Origin: Hyphomicrobiales bacterium
GTDB taxonomy: Bacteria > Pseudomonadota > Alphaproteobacteria > Rhizobiales > Rhizobiaceae
Length of the DNA: 64,000 nucleotides
Assembly (NCBI GenBank): GCA_900472295.1
Contig: UCIA01000002.1
Span: 248,001 to 312,000 of the forward strand
Reading direction: 5' to 3'
The position numbers and the translations under genes were made by a program. The notes beneath the pieces were generated by a model, which saw nothing but the letters and a program-made list of their open reading frames with translations, was not told the DNA's origin and searched no databases. Below, one piece after another: positions 1 to 7,294 of the stretch (within the stretch, counting starts at the first letter, position 1; each line of letters opens with the position of its first letter).

Positions 1-49
1 GAAGTGATAGTTAGCGCTCGTAGCACCGTCTCGAACCCAGGAACTTCAG

Positions 50-1606
50 GTGATCAAAGACGAAGCGCTCAATTTGTCGCCCGGCGGAACGACGCTGAAA
101 TCACTGTTGTCACGAATGTTCGATCAGGCTCCGGGGTTTATGGCTCTCATGCGCGAGCCAGGTCATGTCTTTGAACTGACCAATGCCGCCTACCAGCGGT
201 TGATCGGCGACAGGCAGGTGATTGGAAAGTCCGTGCAGGACGCCTTTCCCGAGCTCGAAGGACATGAGTTTTTCGAACATCTGGACCATGTGTACACAAC
301 CGGCGAGCCCTATATCGGCCACGGGGTAAAGGTTGGCCTTCGCAACAAAGCCGACGGCCCGGTCGAAGAGCGCATCCTCGATTTCGTCTATCAGCCGATC
401 AAGGCCGACGATGGCCGTATCACTGCGATCTTCATCGAAGGCACGGATGTCAGCGAACTCTCCTTTGCAAACGCAGCGCTTCGGCTGCGTGAGGACCATT
501 TGCGATCGATCCTGGCAACAGTGCCGGATGCAATGGTCGTCATCGATGAGCAGGGCGGGATCCAATCCTTCAGCACCGCCGCAGAAACGCTGTTTGGCTA
601 TCAGTCAGGTGAAGTCATTGGCCAAAACGTGAAAATGCTAATGCCTGCGCCCTATCGCGAAGAGCACGATGCCTATCTGCTTCGCTACCTGACCACCGGA
701 GAGCGCCGGATCATCGGGCTCGGCCGCACAGTCACTGGGATGCGCAAGGATGGATCAACCTTCCCTATGGAGCTTTCCGTCGGCGAAATGCATCCTGGAA
801 CTGGGCGCTTCTTTACCGGCTTCTGCCGAGACCTTACCGAGCGCCATCGGGCCGAAGCAAGAATCCAGGAGCAGCAGCAGGAGCTCCTTCACATGGCACG
901 GTTTACAGCGCTTGGCGAAATGGCTTCGACGCTTGCTCATGAAATCAACCAGCCGCTTACCGCCATCACCAACTACCTCAAAGGCAGTCGTCGACTGCTC
1001 GAGAAGAGTACGGAAGAAAACGCGCCTATGCTTCGGGATGCCGTGGAAAAGGCAGCTGAGCAGGCCCTCCGGGCAGGCGACGTCATCCGTCATCTCAGGG
1101 ATTTTGTTGCAAGGGGCGAAAGCGAGCGCCAGGTCGAACGACTGCCAATGCTAGTCGAGGAAGCCGCATCCCTGGCCTTGGTTGGTGCGAGGGAGATAAA
1201 TCTCCTCGTCAGCTACAAGCTTGACCCTGCCGCCGAACTGGTCTTGACCGACCGGATCCAGATTCAGCAGGTTCTGCTCAACCTGATGCGCAACGCGGTG
1301 GAGGCCATGCAGGACGCGCCGCGGCGCGAATTGAAAGTCACGACCGTTGCTCGGGATGATGGGATGGCCGAGGTAAGCGTGATCGATACAGGCCCGGGTC
1401 TGGCGCCGGAGGTCTCCGCTCAACTCTTCCAGCCATTTGTAACGACCAAGAAGCAAGGCATGGGTGTTGGCCTTTCCATCTGCCGCACGATCGTTGAATC
1501 GCACGGTGGTCATATATGGGCCGAGGTAATGCCGACCGGCGGAACCGCTTTCCGGTTCACCTTGCGCATCGTAGAAAAGGAAGAGGTCACAAATGGCCGA
1601 CAATGA
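50..1606 (+). CDS. fixL: FixL-type heme oxygen-sensor histidine kinase
   Basis: Soluble sensor kinase of 518 aa: two tandem PAS domains (about 15-140 and 148-265), then HisKA (phospho-acceptor His297 in LAHEINQPL) and an HATPase domain with a [12 protein letters not shown]-box. The second PAS closely matches the FixL heme PAS. The proximal heme ligand aligns with His206, and the two arginines that answer O2 binding in Bradyrhizobium FixL align with Arg212 and Arg226; the position of BjFixL His214 is Arg220. No membrane segment is seen, so it should be cytoplasmic and phosphorylate FixJ when O2 is low. The start is GTG, because in-frame stops lie just upstream and an AGGA sits 6 nt before it. 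It overlaps fixJ by 14 bp. Family assignment is firm; heme binding is inferred. Confidence 0.93.
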   Translation: MIKDEALNLSPGGTTLKSLLSRMFDQAPGFMALMREPGHVFELTNAAYQRLIGDRQVIGKSVQDAFPELEGHEFFEHLDHVYTTGEPYIGHGVKVGLRNKADGPVEERILDFVYQPIKADDGRITAIFIEGTDVSELSFANAALRLREDHLRSILATVPDAMVVIDEQGGIQSFSTAAETLFGYQSGEVIGQNVKMLMPAPYREEHDAYLLRYLTTGERRIIGLGRTVTGMRKDGSTFPMELSVGEMHPGTGRFFTGFCRDLTERHRAEARIQEQQQELLHMARFTALGEMASTLAHEINQPLTAITNYLKGSRRLLEKSTEENAPMLRDAVEKAAEQALRAGDVIRHLRDFVARGESERQVERLPMLVEEAASLALVGAREINLLVSYKLDPAAELVLTDRIQIQQVLLNLMRNAVEAMQDAPRRELKVTTVARDDGMAEVSVIDTGPGLAPEVSAQLFQPFVTTKKQGMGVGLSICRTIVESHGGHIWAEVMPTGGTAFRFTLRIVEKEEVTNGRQ

Positions 1607-2207
1607 TCTGGTGCACGTGGTCGACGACGATGTCGACGTCCGCAAATCGCTCGGTTTTCTTCTGGGCACAGCGGACTTCGCTGTACGCCTGCACGAATCG
1701 GCCACAGCTTTTCTGTCGACGGCGACGGACAGTCTCGACGGCTGTATTGTCACGGACGTAAGAATGCCGGGCATAGATGGCATCGAGTTCCTGCGCCAAC
1801 TCAGAGCCGGCGGGCATACTATTCCGGTCATTGTCATGACGGGTCATGCCGATGTGGCCCTCGCCGTGCAAGCGATGAAGGAAGGCGCTGCCGATTTTAT
1901 CGAAAAGCCGTTCGACGACGAAATGCTGATCGAAGCGATCCGCTCCGCGCTAGCCAACCGCAACCAGGTCAACGCAGCGCATCCGCAGTCTGCTGATATC
2001 CGCGGGCGTCTGTCGACCTTGTCAGAACGCGAGCGCCAGGTGCTGGACGGGCTTGTATCGGGTCTACCGAACAAGACGATCGCCTATGACCTTGGCATCA
2101 GTCCGCGCACGGTCGAAATTCATCGCGCCAATGTCATGAGCAAGATGGGCGCAGGCAGCCTGTCACATCTTGTGCGCATGGCGTTGATCGTGGAAACCAG
2201 ACCCTAG
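1593..2207 (+). CDS. fixJ: FixJ-type two-component response regulator
   Basis: Response regulator of 204 aa, the normal FixJ length. The receiver domain (about 5-118) has the acidic pocket DDD at 11-13, phospho-acceptor Asp55 in TDVRMP, and the conserved Lys in EKPF. A LuxR-type helix-turn-helix follows ([19 protein letters not shown] through [13 protein letters not shown], about 140-195). The ATG lies inside the end of fixL behind an AAGAGG, so the pair is translationally coupled. In rhizobia phospho-FixJ activates fixK and nif/fix genes; here the obvious local target class is the FixK-box genes that follow. Whether a second fixLJ exists elsewhere cannot be seen. Confidence 0.93.
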   Translation: MADNDLVHVVDDDVDVRKSLGFLLGTADFAVRLHESATAFLSTATDSLDGCIVTDVRMPGIDGIEFLRQLRAGGHTIPVIVMTGHADVALAVQAMKEGAADFIEKPFDDEMLIEAIRSALANRNQVNAAHPQSADIRGRLSTLSERERQVLDGLVSGLPNKTIAYDLGISPRTVEIHRANVMSKMGAGSLSHLVRMALIVETRP

Positions 2208-2428
2208 GGAGAGCCTTCGAGAGGGTTGCCAATTCTGGCCTGAACCTTCTCCTCCTCCCAACCGCGCCAGTGCGTCGGCCGGATGTCAACACGGGCGCCG
2301 GTGGTGGCGTTCTTCCAGCCTTCTCGACTCCTTACGCACGGAAATACCAGTGCATGCGTCCCCTCTTCGTCGAAGACGGCGAGTTCGAGGTCGCGACCAT
2401 AGGGTGCGCTTAGGATTGGGTTCCACAT
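2204..2428 (-). CDS. conserved small hypothetical protein (MWNPI...PTHWR family)
   Basis: Protein of 74 aa starting MWNPILSAPYGRDLELAV and ending with a PTHWRGW motif. I recognise this as a short conserved rhizobial family of unknown function, compact and probably soluble. ATG 2428 is chosen because the family normally begins MWNPI; an in-frame ATG at 2476 would add 16 basic residues and has no better ribosome site. The stop overlaps the fixJ stop tail to tail (2204-2207). An FNR/FixK box at 2521-2534 lies about 100 bp upstream and could serve this gene as well as the divergent one. Confidence 0.6.
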   Translation of the reverse strand: MWNPILSAPYGRDLELAVFDEEGTHALVFPCVRSREGWKNATTGARVDIRPTHWRGWEEEKVQARIGNPLEGSP

Positions 2429-2520
2429 CCTCTTAGCTTTGCCGGAAACAGCGCGGCGCGCTTTGACTTGGATCATTTTCAAGAATTGCTGAACCCTTGT
2501 CCGCAAGACGGCACTTGCCT

Positions 2521-2534
2521 TTGATCGTGATCAA
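2521..2534. promoter_or_regulatory. FNR/FixK box (anaerobox)
   Basis: TTGATCGTGATCAA is a perfect palindrome matching TTGAT-N4-ATCAA. It lies 50 bp before the ATG of the lipoyl-like gene at 2584 and about 93 bp before the divergent small gene, so it may act on both. The match is direct; FixK occupancy is inferred. Confidence 0.8.
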
Positions 2535-2583
2535 GGACGCTCCCAGTGCGCAGCCTATCATTCCAGTTCAAAGGAGAATTGCT

Positions 2584-2877
2584 ATGCAATACATCAAGGT
2601 CGACGAGGCGCTCTGGGCGTCCAGCATGCTGCCCTAGGGCATCGTGGAGCGTTGGTTCATTGCCAGCGGCGACACAATCAAGGCCGGCGAGCGAATAGCC
2701 GAAGTTCGCGTCGAAGACGCGCTTCACGAGATTGTCGCGCCGGCAGGTGGCCGCGCGACGATTGTCGCCGCAGCAAATGCCGTCATCGAGCCCGGCTCGA
2801 TCCTGGCAACTGCTGGAGTTCCAATCCGCGTGAAGCATTCACCGCCCCACCGCGACAATTGCACTCCTCAACAATAA
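2584..2877 (+). pseudogene. lipoyl/biotinyl-like domain protein interrupted by an in-frame amber codon
   Basis: Translation from ATG 2584 (AAGGAG eight bases upstream) gives MQYIKVDEALWASSMLP, then TAG at 2635-2637, then GIVERWFIASGDTIKAGERI and a beta-barrel continuing to 2877. Reading through, it is a 97-codon lipoyl/biotinyl carrier fold (GxVxxWxVxxGDxVxxGxxIxEVxxxDA). A Gln or Glu codon probably stood at the TAG. The lysine that normally carries lipoate or biotin (DKA) is absent: the turn reads VEDALHE. A GTG at 2644 could restart translation, but without the first strand. An FNR/FixK box lies 50 bp upstream, so it may still be transcribed with the gene at 2895. Confidence 0.65.
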
Positions 2878-2894
2878 CTCAAGGACGTTAAGAC

Positions 2895-3281
2895 ATGCAG
2901 ACCCAACATGCCGTCGCCTGGCTCGACCATCGCGAAGCCAAGGTGTTTATCTTCAACCGTGAGTCAGCCGAAAGCGTGAGGCTTGCCACCACGCTGGCGC
3001 ATCATCAAACCCACAACAAGGCAGGCAGCATCGACGGCAAGCGTGCGCCGGAAAAGGATGCCTTCTACCACGATGTGGTCAACGCCCTGCAGCCGGCCAA
3101 GGAATGGCTGATCGTGGGACCCGGATCGGCGAAGGATGAACTGGCCAGGCATATCCGCGACCACCATGCGCACTTGAAGGACCGCATTGTCGGTGTTGAA
3201 CCGGCCGATCATCCCACGGAGGCCCAGATCGTGGCGCACGCGCGGTCGTTCTTTCGTGCCGCTGACCGGATGTTGCCCTAG
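2895..3281 (+). CDS. bacterial eRF1/pelota-like 'translational machinery' protein
   Basis: Protein of 128 aa starting MQTQHAVAWLDHREAKVFIF, with a later EWLIVGPGSAKDELARHI and a GVEPADHPTEAQIVAHAR segment. This pattern is typical of the short rhizobial proteins annotated as translational machinery protein, related to domain 3 of archaeal/eukaryal release factor eRF1 and stalled-ribosome factors. Its exact role in bacteria is not established. It has AAGGA before the ATG and sits 17 bp behind the broken lipoyl-like gene, so both probably share the 2521 FNR/FixK box. No membrane segment or signal peptide is visible. Confidence 0.65.
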   Translation: MQTQHAVAWLDHREAKVFIFNRESAESVRLATTLAHHQTHNKAGSIDGKRAPEKDAFYHDVVNALQPAKEWLIVGPGSAKDELARHIRDHHAHLKDRIVGVEPADHPTEAQIVAHARSFFRAADRMLP

Positions 3282-3403
3282 CTCCGTCTGGAGTTGCTCT
3301 GATGGAGCCTGCGAGGTCGTTGCATGGTGCAGAGCGGCTTGGATGAACTCTGATCGCGCAGCGATCCGTCAGGCTCGGTCGGTCGCTGCGCCTATGACCT
3401 CGA

Positions 3404-3763
3404 TCACGGTTGCTGCACGCTGCCGATGTAAGCGATTATCGCCTCAATCTGGTCAGGGCTCGCAACCCATTCGCGCATGTCCGGATGGCCGGTCGAAATG
3501 CCCTCGGCGAGGGCTTCCTCAATATCCGTGATCGGATAGCGCTTCGACAAGGTGCGAAACGCCGGTGCGTCGGGATGGGTGCTTTTATCGGTTTTTCCAA
3601 TGGCGTGGCAGCTGCCACAATTGAACTCGACCAAGGCATGACCGCGTTCCGTTAGGCTGTTGGCCTGTGCAGGCAGCACGGAACCAACCAGAACCGCCGC
3701 AAGGGCGCAAACCGATCGAAACCCCCGCCGCCAGCGGCGTCCTTTGCCCATATTGCTGCTCAT
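3404..3763 (-). CDS. class I c-type cytochrome, periplasmic
   Basis: Protein of 119 aa with a basic start and hydrophobic signal segment (about 15-34, ending PAQA), then a single heme motif CGSCH (Cys49, Cys52, His53) and a likely axial Met96 in GHPDMREW. The size fits a small soluble periplasmic monoheme cytochrome, or an electron donor to a terminal oxidase or reductase. It starts 16 bp after the phasin gene on the same strand, so the two form an operon downstream of the FNR/FixK box at 4240. The electron partner cannot be told from sequence. Confidence 0.85.
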   Translation of the reverse strand: MSSNMGKGRRWRRGFRSVCALAAVLVGSVLPAQANSLTERGHALVEFNCGSCHAIGKTDKSTHPDAPAFRTLSKRYPITDIEEALAEGISTGHPDMREWVASPDQIEAIIAYIGSVQQP

Positions 3764-3779
3764 GGTTCCGCCCTTCGAT

Positions 3780-4163
3780 TTACGCGACTGTCTTCGCCGC
3801 AGCTTCCTCGATTGCGGTTCTGGCTTCCTTGCGTACGCGCCTGGCCGTTTCCGACGCGAGCTTGGAGGTCAGGCCCGCGACCTTGCCGGCTTCGGTTGTG
3901 TATTCCAACGTCGCATTCTGCAGGAAAGTGGAGAAGATGTCGAAGGCGTCGTTAAACTCGGCGCCGGCGAAAAGGTCACCGGCCAGCTTTGCATCCTGCT
4001 CGTAGCGATGTTTCAGAAACCCCAGCGTTTCAATGTGATAGCGCATCATTGCCTGGAAAGCATGCGCCTGAAGAGACGCCGCAGCGAGAACGGCCTTCTG
4101 GCCAGTCTCCATCATCGGCAACAGTTGCGTGCCGAATTGCGACGGTCGGGAATGGGTCTGCAT
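3780..4163 (-). CDS. phasin family protein
   Basis: Protein of 127 aa starting MQTHSRPSQFGTQLLPMME, almost wholly helical, with Ala-rich amphipathic stretches and a basic, Ala-rich end (RRVRKEARTAIEEAAAKTVA). This is the usual look of phasin-like proteins, which coat polyhydroxyalkanoate granules or act as general stress-associated helical proteins. The start is set by GGAGT eight bases before ATG 4163; upstream in-frame codons run through the promoter and are unlikely to be used. First gene of a phasin-cytochrome operon whose FNR/FixK box is at 4240-4253. Granule binding is inferred from family. Confidence 0.7.
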   Translation of the reverse strand: MQTHSRPSQFGTQLLPMMETGQKAVLAAASLQAHAFQAMMRYHIETLGFLKHRYEQDAKLAGDLFAGAEFNDAFDIFSTFLQNATLEYTTEAGKVAGLTSKLASETARRVRKEARTAIEEAAAKTVA

Positions 4164-4239
4164 GATCGGTACTCCATTGTGATTGGTGCAAGCAATAGTC
4201 TTCGCCATGACGACCCTAACGCTATTCGTCGCCAAGTCG

Positions 4240-4253
4240 TTGATCAGGATCAA
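4240..4253. promoter_or_regulatory. FNR/FixK box for phasin-cytochrome operon
   Basis: TTGATCAGGATCAA is a full TTGAT-N4-ATCAA match centred about 83 bp before the phasin ATG (minus strand). A second box at 4290 is 50 bp away and probably serves the divergent stress-protein gene. Confidence 0.78.
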
Positions 4254-4289
4254 CAGGTGCTATCAGGCCCACCGATATCGTTCCCGCAT

Positions 4290-4303
4290 TTGACACGCAT
4301 CAA
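4290..4303. promoter_or_regulatory. FNR/FixK box for stress-protein gene
   Basis: TTGACACGCATCAA is a TTGAC-N4-ATCAA site centred 61 bp before the ATG of the frameshifted universal stress protein at 4358 on the plus strand. Confidence 0.75.
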
Positions 4304-4357
4304 GGTCGCTGACCGTCCTTCGTGGCTAGCTCGGTTGAACGCAAAGGGGCTACTGCG

Positions 4358-5180
4358 ATGGCTTTCAAAACGATAATGGTTCAACTGGATGTTGACGGCA
4401 TCGCCGCGCCACGCATCTCCATGGCCTGGGATCTCGCGCAACGGCATGATGCCGATCTTATCGGATTCTGCGCGGCCGAACCGCATTTTGTCATACCAAC
4501 CGACACCGATGACCAGGCCGCAACCAAGGCGTTATGGTGTCAGGTGGAGGAGATAGAGTGCCGCCTCAACGGCTTGAGAGAGCAATTCCTGAGCACTGTC
4601 AACGGCAGCAATCGTGCCTCTTGGCGCGGCGAAATAGGAAATCCGACTCGGCAGCTGGCGATGAATGCACGCGCCGCCGATCTGATCGTAACTGGCTCGC
4701 CGACGGTCGATCTGGTAGTCGACCATCACCGCACACTGGACACGGCAGGTCTCATCCTTGCTGCCGGCCGCCCGATACTTGTGGCGTCGGAAACCTATGC
4801 CCCGATCAAGGCCGAAAGCATCTTGATTGGATGGAACGACACGCGGGAAGCGCAACGCGCCGTCGTCGACGCCATGCCACCTGATCACGGCCAGGGATGT
4901 CGTCATCGTCACCGTGGACAATAGGGACCCCGGATCTCGGGACAATGTGGCGGACGTCGAGCTTTTCCTGGCACGACACGGAGTAAAGGCGCGATCGGAA
5001 GTTTTGGATGCGCGCCACTCGGAGCCGGCGGAACTGCTACTGCGGATTGGTCAGGAAATTACGGCGGATCTGATTGTTCTGGGTGGGTATGGCCACAGCC
5101 GTGTCCGTGAAATGACCTTTGGCGGCGTGACGCGTTCTATTCTGCGCAGCGGATCGCTGCATCGGTTCATCTCGAACTGA
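4358..5180 (+). pseudogene. double-domain universal stress protein, frameshifted
   Basis: The first part (MAFKTIMVQLDVDG... to ILIGWNDTREAQRAVVDAMP) reads in one frame to about 4878. The second part (LITARDVVIVTVDN... to GGYGHSRVREMTFGGVTRSI) reads in the next forward frame to 5180. The join at atgccacctgatc fits one extra base, for example cca-c-ctg instead of cca-ctg. Together they give the normal two-UspA-domain protein of about 273 aa, and the second domain keeps the G-2x-G-9x-G(S/T) nucleotide-binding motif. As written, the product would lose the ATP-binding second half. It could be a true lesion, a programmed shift or a sequencing error. Start ATG 4358 is chosen from the family N-terminus MAFKTI. 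Confidence 0.85.
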
Positions 5181-5206
5181 GCAAAGACATCTCGGGCTCC
5201 CCGATA

Positions 5207-5220
5207 TTGACATGAATCAA
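5207..5220. promoter_or_regulatory. FNR/FixK box
   Basis: TTGACATGAATCAA (TTGAC-N4-ATCAA) lies 27 bp after the stress-protein stop and upstream of the hemA fragment, DUF2267, phosphoribosyltransferase and PNPOx-like genes, which all run on the plus strand with short gaps. Confidence 0.75.
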
Positions 5221-5344
5221 GGTCGGCCTTTCATGCAAACGGTTACGTTAGCCTTGCCAAGTTGAGCGCAGCCAATGACGTGCGGCGCAAGACACCGCGA
5301 GAAAACGCGGGCGTGCAACACGATATGTCATGCAGGCGACTTGG

Positions 5345-5390
5345 TAGGGGGCCGCCGCGCTGTCAGCGGGGGGCGGTGCGGCGGCCCCTA
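5345..5390 (+). other. strong GC hairpin upstream of hemA fragment
   Basis: Left arm TAGGGGGCCGCCGC (5345-5358) pairs with GCGGCGGCCCCTA (5378-5390), with a single bulged G and a loop of about 19 bases. No run of T follows, so it is not a standard terminator. It sits 30 bp before the ATG of the hemA-like fragment and could be a leader structure or a leftover of a rearrangement. Confidence 0.6.
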
Positions 5391-5420
5391 CGATGCTCAA
5401 CAGGCAAAGGAAATCGGGAC

Positions 5421-5585
5421 ATGAACTATCCGCGGTTCTTCGAGGAAGCTATCGACCAGCTCCACGCCGAGCGGCGCTACCGCGTTTTCGCCGATCTCGA
5501 GCGCATCGTCGGCAAGTTTTCCTGCAATTTGATCCGGCTCAAGGCTCGCAGGCGCCCGATCCGCCAGAACAGAGCAGATCATTGA
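5421..5585 (+). pseudogene. hemA: N-terminal fragment of 5-aminolevulinate synthase (hemA)
   Basis: The 54-codon frame starts MNYPRFFEEAIDQLHAERRY and continues RVFADLERIVGKF, the unmistakable N-terminus of alphaproteobacterial ALAS (normally about 405 aa, PLP enzyme making 5-aminolevulinate from glycine and succinyl-CoA). Similarity stops after about 34 residues; the tail is basic and unrelated and ends at TGA 5585. All PLP and substrate-binding regions are missing. A longer frame from 5262 exists but matches nothing before this ATG. It lies under the FNR/FixK box at 5207. A real hemA must exist elsewhere. It could persist as a leader peptide, but decay is simpler. Confidence 0.75.
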
Positions 5586-5596
5586 GGACGACCGTC

Positions 5597-6031
5597 ATGA
5601 GCCATATTTCTCACACTTCCTTTGCTGACTTCACGCATGCCTCAAAACAGGCACAGCTTTGGGTGAGAGAACTCGCTGCGGACCTTTGCTGGAGCGAACC
5701 TAGCGCATGCCGACTTCTCAGGTCCGTTCTGCACACAATCCGCGACTGGTTGCCGGAATCGGAGATGGCCGATCTTTCGGCCCAACTTCCCGTTCTGATT
5801 CGCGGCATGTACTTCGAAGGTTGGAACCCGGCTGGACCTGGTGGCGAACGCAAGAAACGCGATTTCGTTCTCAGTGTCAGACGTTGTTTTGGCTATGACG
5901 ATGACGTCGATTTCGATGTTGCGATCAAGGCGGTGTTCAGGCTTCTCGATCGCCACATTTCGCATGGCGAGATTGTGCAGGTCAGAAATTCGATGAAGAA
6001 GTCGCTGCGCAACCTGTGGCCGGCGGATTGA
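5597..6031 (+). CDS. DUF2267 domain protein
   Basis: Protein of 144 aa with two similar helical halves, the pattern of DUF2267 (WVRELAADLCWSEPSACRLLRSVL, then DWLPESEMADLSAQLPVLIRGMYFEGW). It ends in LWPAD. The function of DUF2267 is unknown, but it is common in stress clusters beside universal stress proteins. ATG 5597 follows GAGGACGACCGTC and gives the family start; a longer frame from 5393 is antisense-like noise through the hemA remnant. It is followed 3 bp later by the phosphoribosyltransferase, so the two are cotranscribed. Confidence 0.75.
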   Translation: MSHISHTSFADFTHASKQAQLWVRELAADLCWSEPSACRLLRSVLHTIRDWLPESEMADLSAQLPVLIRGMYFEGWNPAGPGGERKKRDFVLSVRRCFGYDDDVDFDVAIKAVFRLLDRHISHGEIVQVRNSMKKSLRNLWPAD

Positions 6032-6033
6032 CG

Positions 6034-6768
6034 ATGTTCCACGACCGGAAAGACGCTGGGGCGCAGCTTGGCCTGGAACTAGGCAGGCTTCATCTGCATC
6101 AGCCCGTCGTGCTGGCGTTGCCGCGGGGTGGTGTGCCTGTCGCAGCAGAGGTGGCTAGGGCTCTCAACGCTCCCCTTGAACTGATGATCGTTCGCAAGGT
6201 GAGTGCTCCGGGCAATCCCGAACTGGCTGTTGCCGCAATCGTCGACGGCGATCCTGGCGAGGTCGTGTTGAACCGTGAGATTGTCGAGGCCTATGGCCTC
6301 GACGACGCCGCCTTGCGTGTCTTGATTGCGAAAGAGCGACCCGAGCTCGAACGCCAGCGCGCTGCCTATCGAGGCAAGGCCAGACCGATCCCGGTAGCGG
6401 GCAAAACCGTGATCATCGTCGATGATGGGGCCGCCACCGGTACGACCATGAAAATGGCGATCCGTGCTCTCAAGCGCCGGTCGCCAAGGGAAATCATCGT
6501 GGCAGTTCCTATTTCACCGCAAGAGACGGTCGCTGAACTGGCACGTGAAGCTGGTCGTGTGGTTTGCCTGAGTCAGCCGGGGCATTTCCGCGCACTGAGC
6601 TATCACTATTTGCGGTTTCCTCAGCTTACCGACAGCGAGATCGTGGCAGCGGTAGGCGAGGCAATGCTGTCGCGATTGGGCCGGCAGATCCGAGATTCAC
6701 AACACGCGGCCGGCCCCGGCCTGAACGCCGCCACGAAATCAGTGCCAAGAACGAACCCAGAGACCTAG
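6034..6768 (+). CDS. phosphoribosyltransferase-fold protein
   Basis: Protein of 244 aa starting MFHDRKDAGAQLG. It has the stress-cluster PRT pattern: VVLALPRGGVPVAAEVA near 28-44 and the PRPP-binding loop VIIVDDGAATGTTM (about 128-141), followed by PISPQETV and a C-terminal tail of about 25 variable residues. Type I PRTases transfer ribose-5-phosphate to bases, but these cluster-associated members have no proven substrate. ATG 6034 is preferred over the codon at 6016, which lies inside DUF2267. A comparable PRT domain occurs in the mycobacterial DosR regulon protein Rv0571c (recalled, not searched). Confidence 0.8.
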   Translation: MFHDRKDAGAQLGLELGRLHLHQPVVLALPRGGVPVAAEVARALNAPLELMIVRKVSAPGNPELAVAAIVDGDPGEVVLNREIVEAYGLDDAALRVLIAKERPELERQRAAYRGKARPIPVAGKTVIIVDDGAATGTTMKMAIRALKRRSPREIIVAVPISPQETVAELAREAGRVVCLSQPGHFRALSYHYLRFPQLTDSEIVAAVGEAMLSRLGRQIRDSQHAAGPGLNAATKSVPRTNPET

Positions 6769-6779
6769 GAGATCACCTC

Positions 6780-7226
6780 ATGCAGGTCCGAACCCTTTCT
6801 GCCTTGGAATGCACCAAGATTCTGACGGCCAACCGCGTTGGCCGCCTGGCATGCGCGAAGGACGGGCAGCCTTATGTCGTGCCGCTCTACTACGCTCATT
6901 CGGATGCGCATCTTTATGCGTTTTCCATGCCGGGCAAGAAGATCGAATGGATGCGAGCCAATCCGCTGGTGTCCGTGCAAGTCGACGAACATGGCCAAGG
7001 CCGAGGATGGAGAAGCGTGGTTGCCGATGGCCGGTACGAAGAACTGCCTGACCACATCGGCCACAAGCTTCAGCGGGACCATGCCTGGTCAGTATTGAGC
7101 AAGCATTCCGACTGGTGGGAACCTGGTGCACTCAAGCCCGTCATTCCTCCCGCAGCCGACAGTGCACCGCACGTCTTCTTTCGAATCCTGATCGAGGAGG
7201 CATCCGGACGCGAAGCAAGCGAGTAG
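6780..7226 (+). CDS. pyridoxamine 5'-phosphate oxidase-fold flavoprotein (Nim-like)
   Basis: Protein of 148 aa starting MQVRTLSALECTKIL. The split-barrel signature is clear: VGRLACAKDGQPYVVPLYYA, LYAFSMPGKKIEWMR, and VSVQVDE. This family binds FMN or related cofactors; members include nitroimidazole-resistance (Nim) proteins and F420/heme-binding relatives. Whether this one is a reductase or a storage/sensor protein cannot be told. AGGAGA lies 6 bp before ATG 6780, 11 bp after the phosphoribosyltransferase stop, so it ends the operon driven from 5207. A hairpin at 7253-7277 follows. Confidence 0.78.
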   Translation: MQVRTLSALECTKILTANRVGRLACAKDGQPYVVPLYYAHSDAHLYAFSMPGKKIEWMRANPLVSVQVDEHGQGRGWRSVVADGRYEELPDHIGHKLQRDHAWSVLSKHSDWWEPGALKPVIPPAADSAPHVFFRILIEEASGREASE

Positions 7227-7252
7227 CCATTGAGTTTGCGAGAAACAAAAAA

Positions 7253-7277
7253 GGGCTGGCGCAATCTGCACCGGCCC
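7253..7277. terminator. probable bidirectional terminator between convergent genes
   Basis: GGGCTGGCGC pairs with GCACCGGCCC (one mismatch and one wobble) around a five-base loop. AAAAAA lies on the left side and GTTTT on the right, so it can end both the plus-strand PNPOx-like gene and the minus-strand stress-protein gene. Confidence 0.65.
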
Positions 7278-7294
7278 GTTTTCCCATTGAGCGT

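Noticed and set aside
2463-2477. TTGACTTGGATCATT as another FNR/FixK box
   Set aside because: The second half is ATCAT, not ATCAA, and a perfect box lies 45 bp away at 2521.
3660-4376. 238-codon plus-strand frame across the phasin gene
   Set aside because: It runs antisense through the cytochrome c signal-peptide region, phasin and two FNR/FixK boxes; composition is shadow-like.
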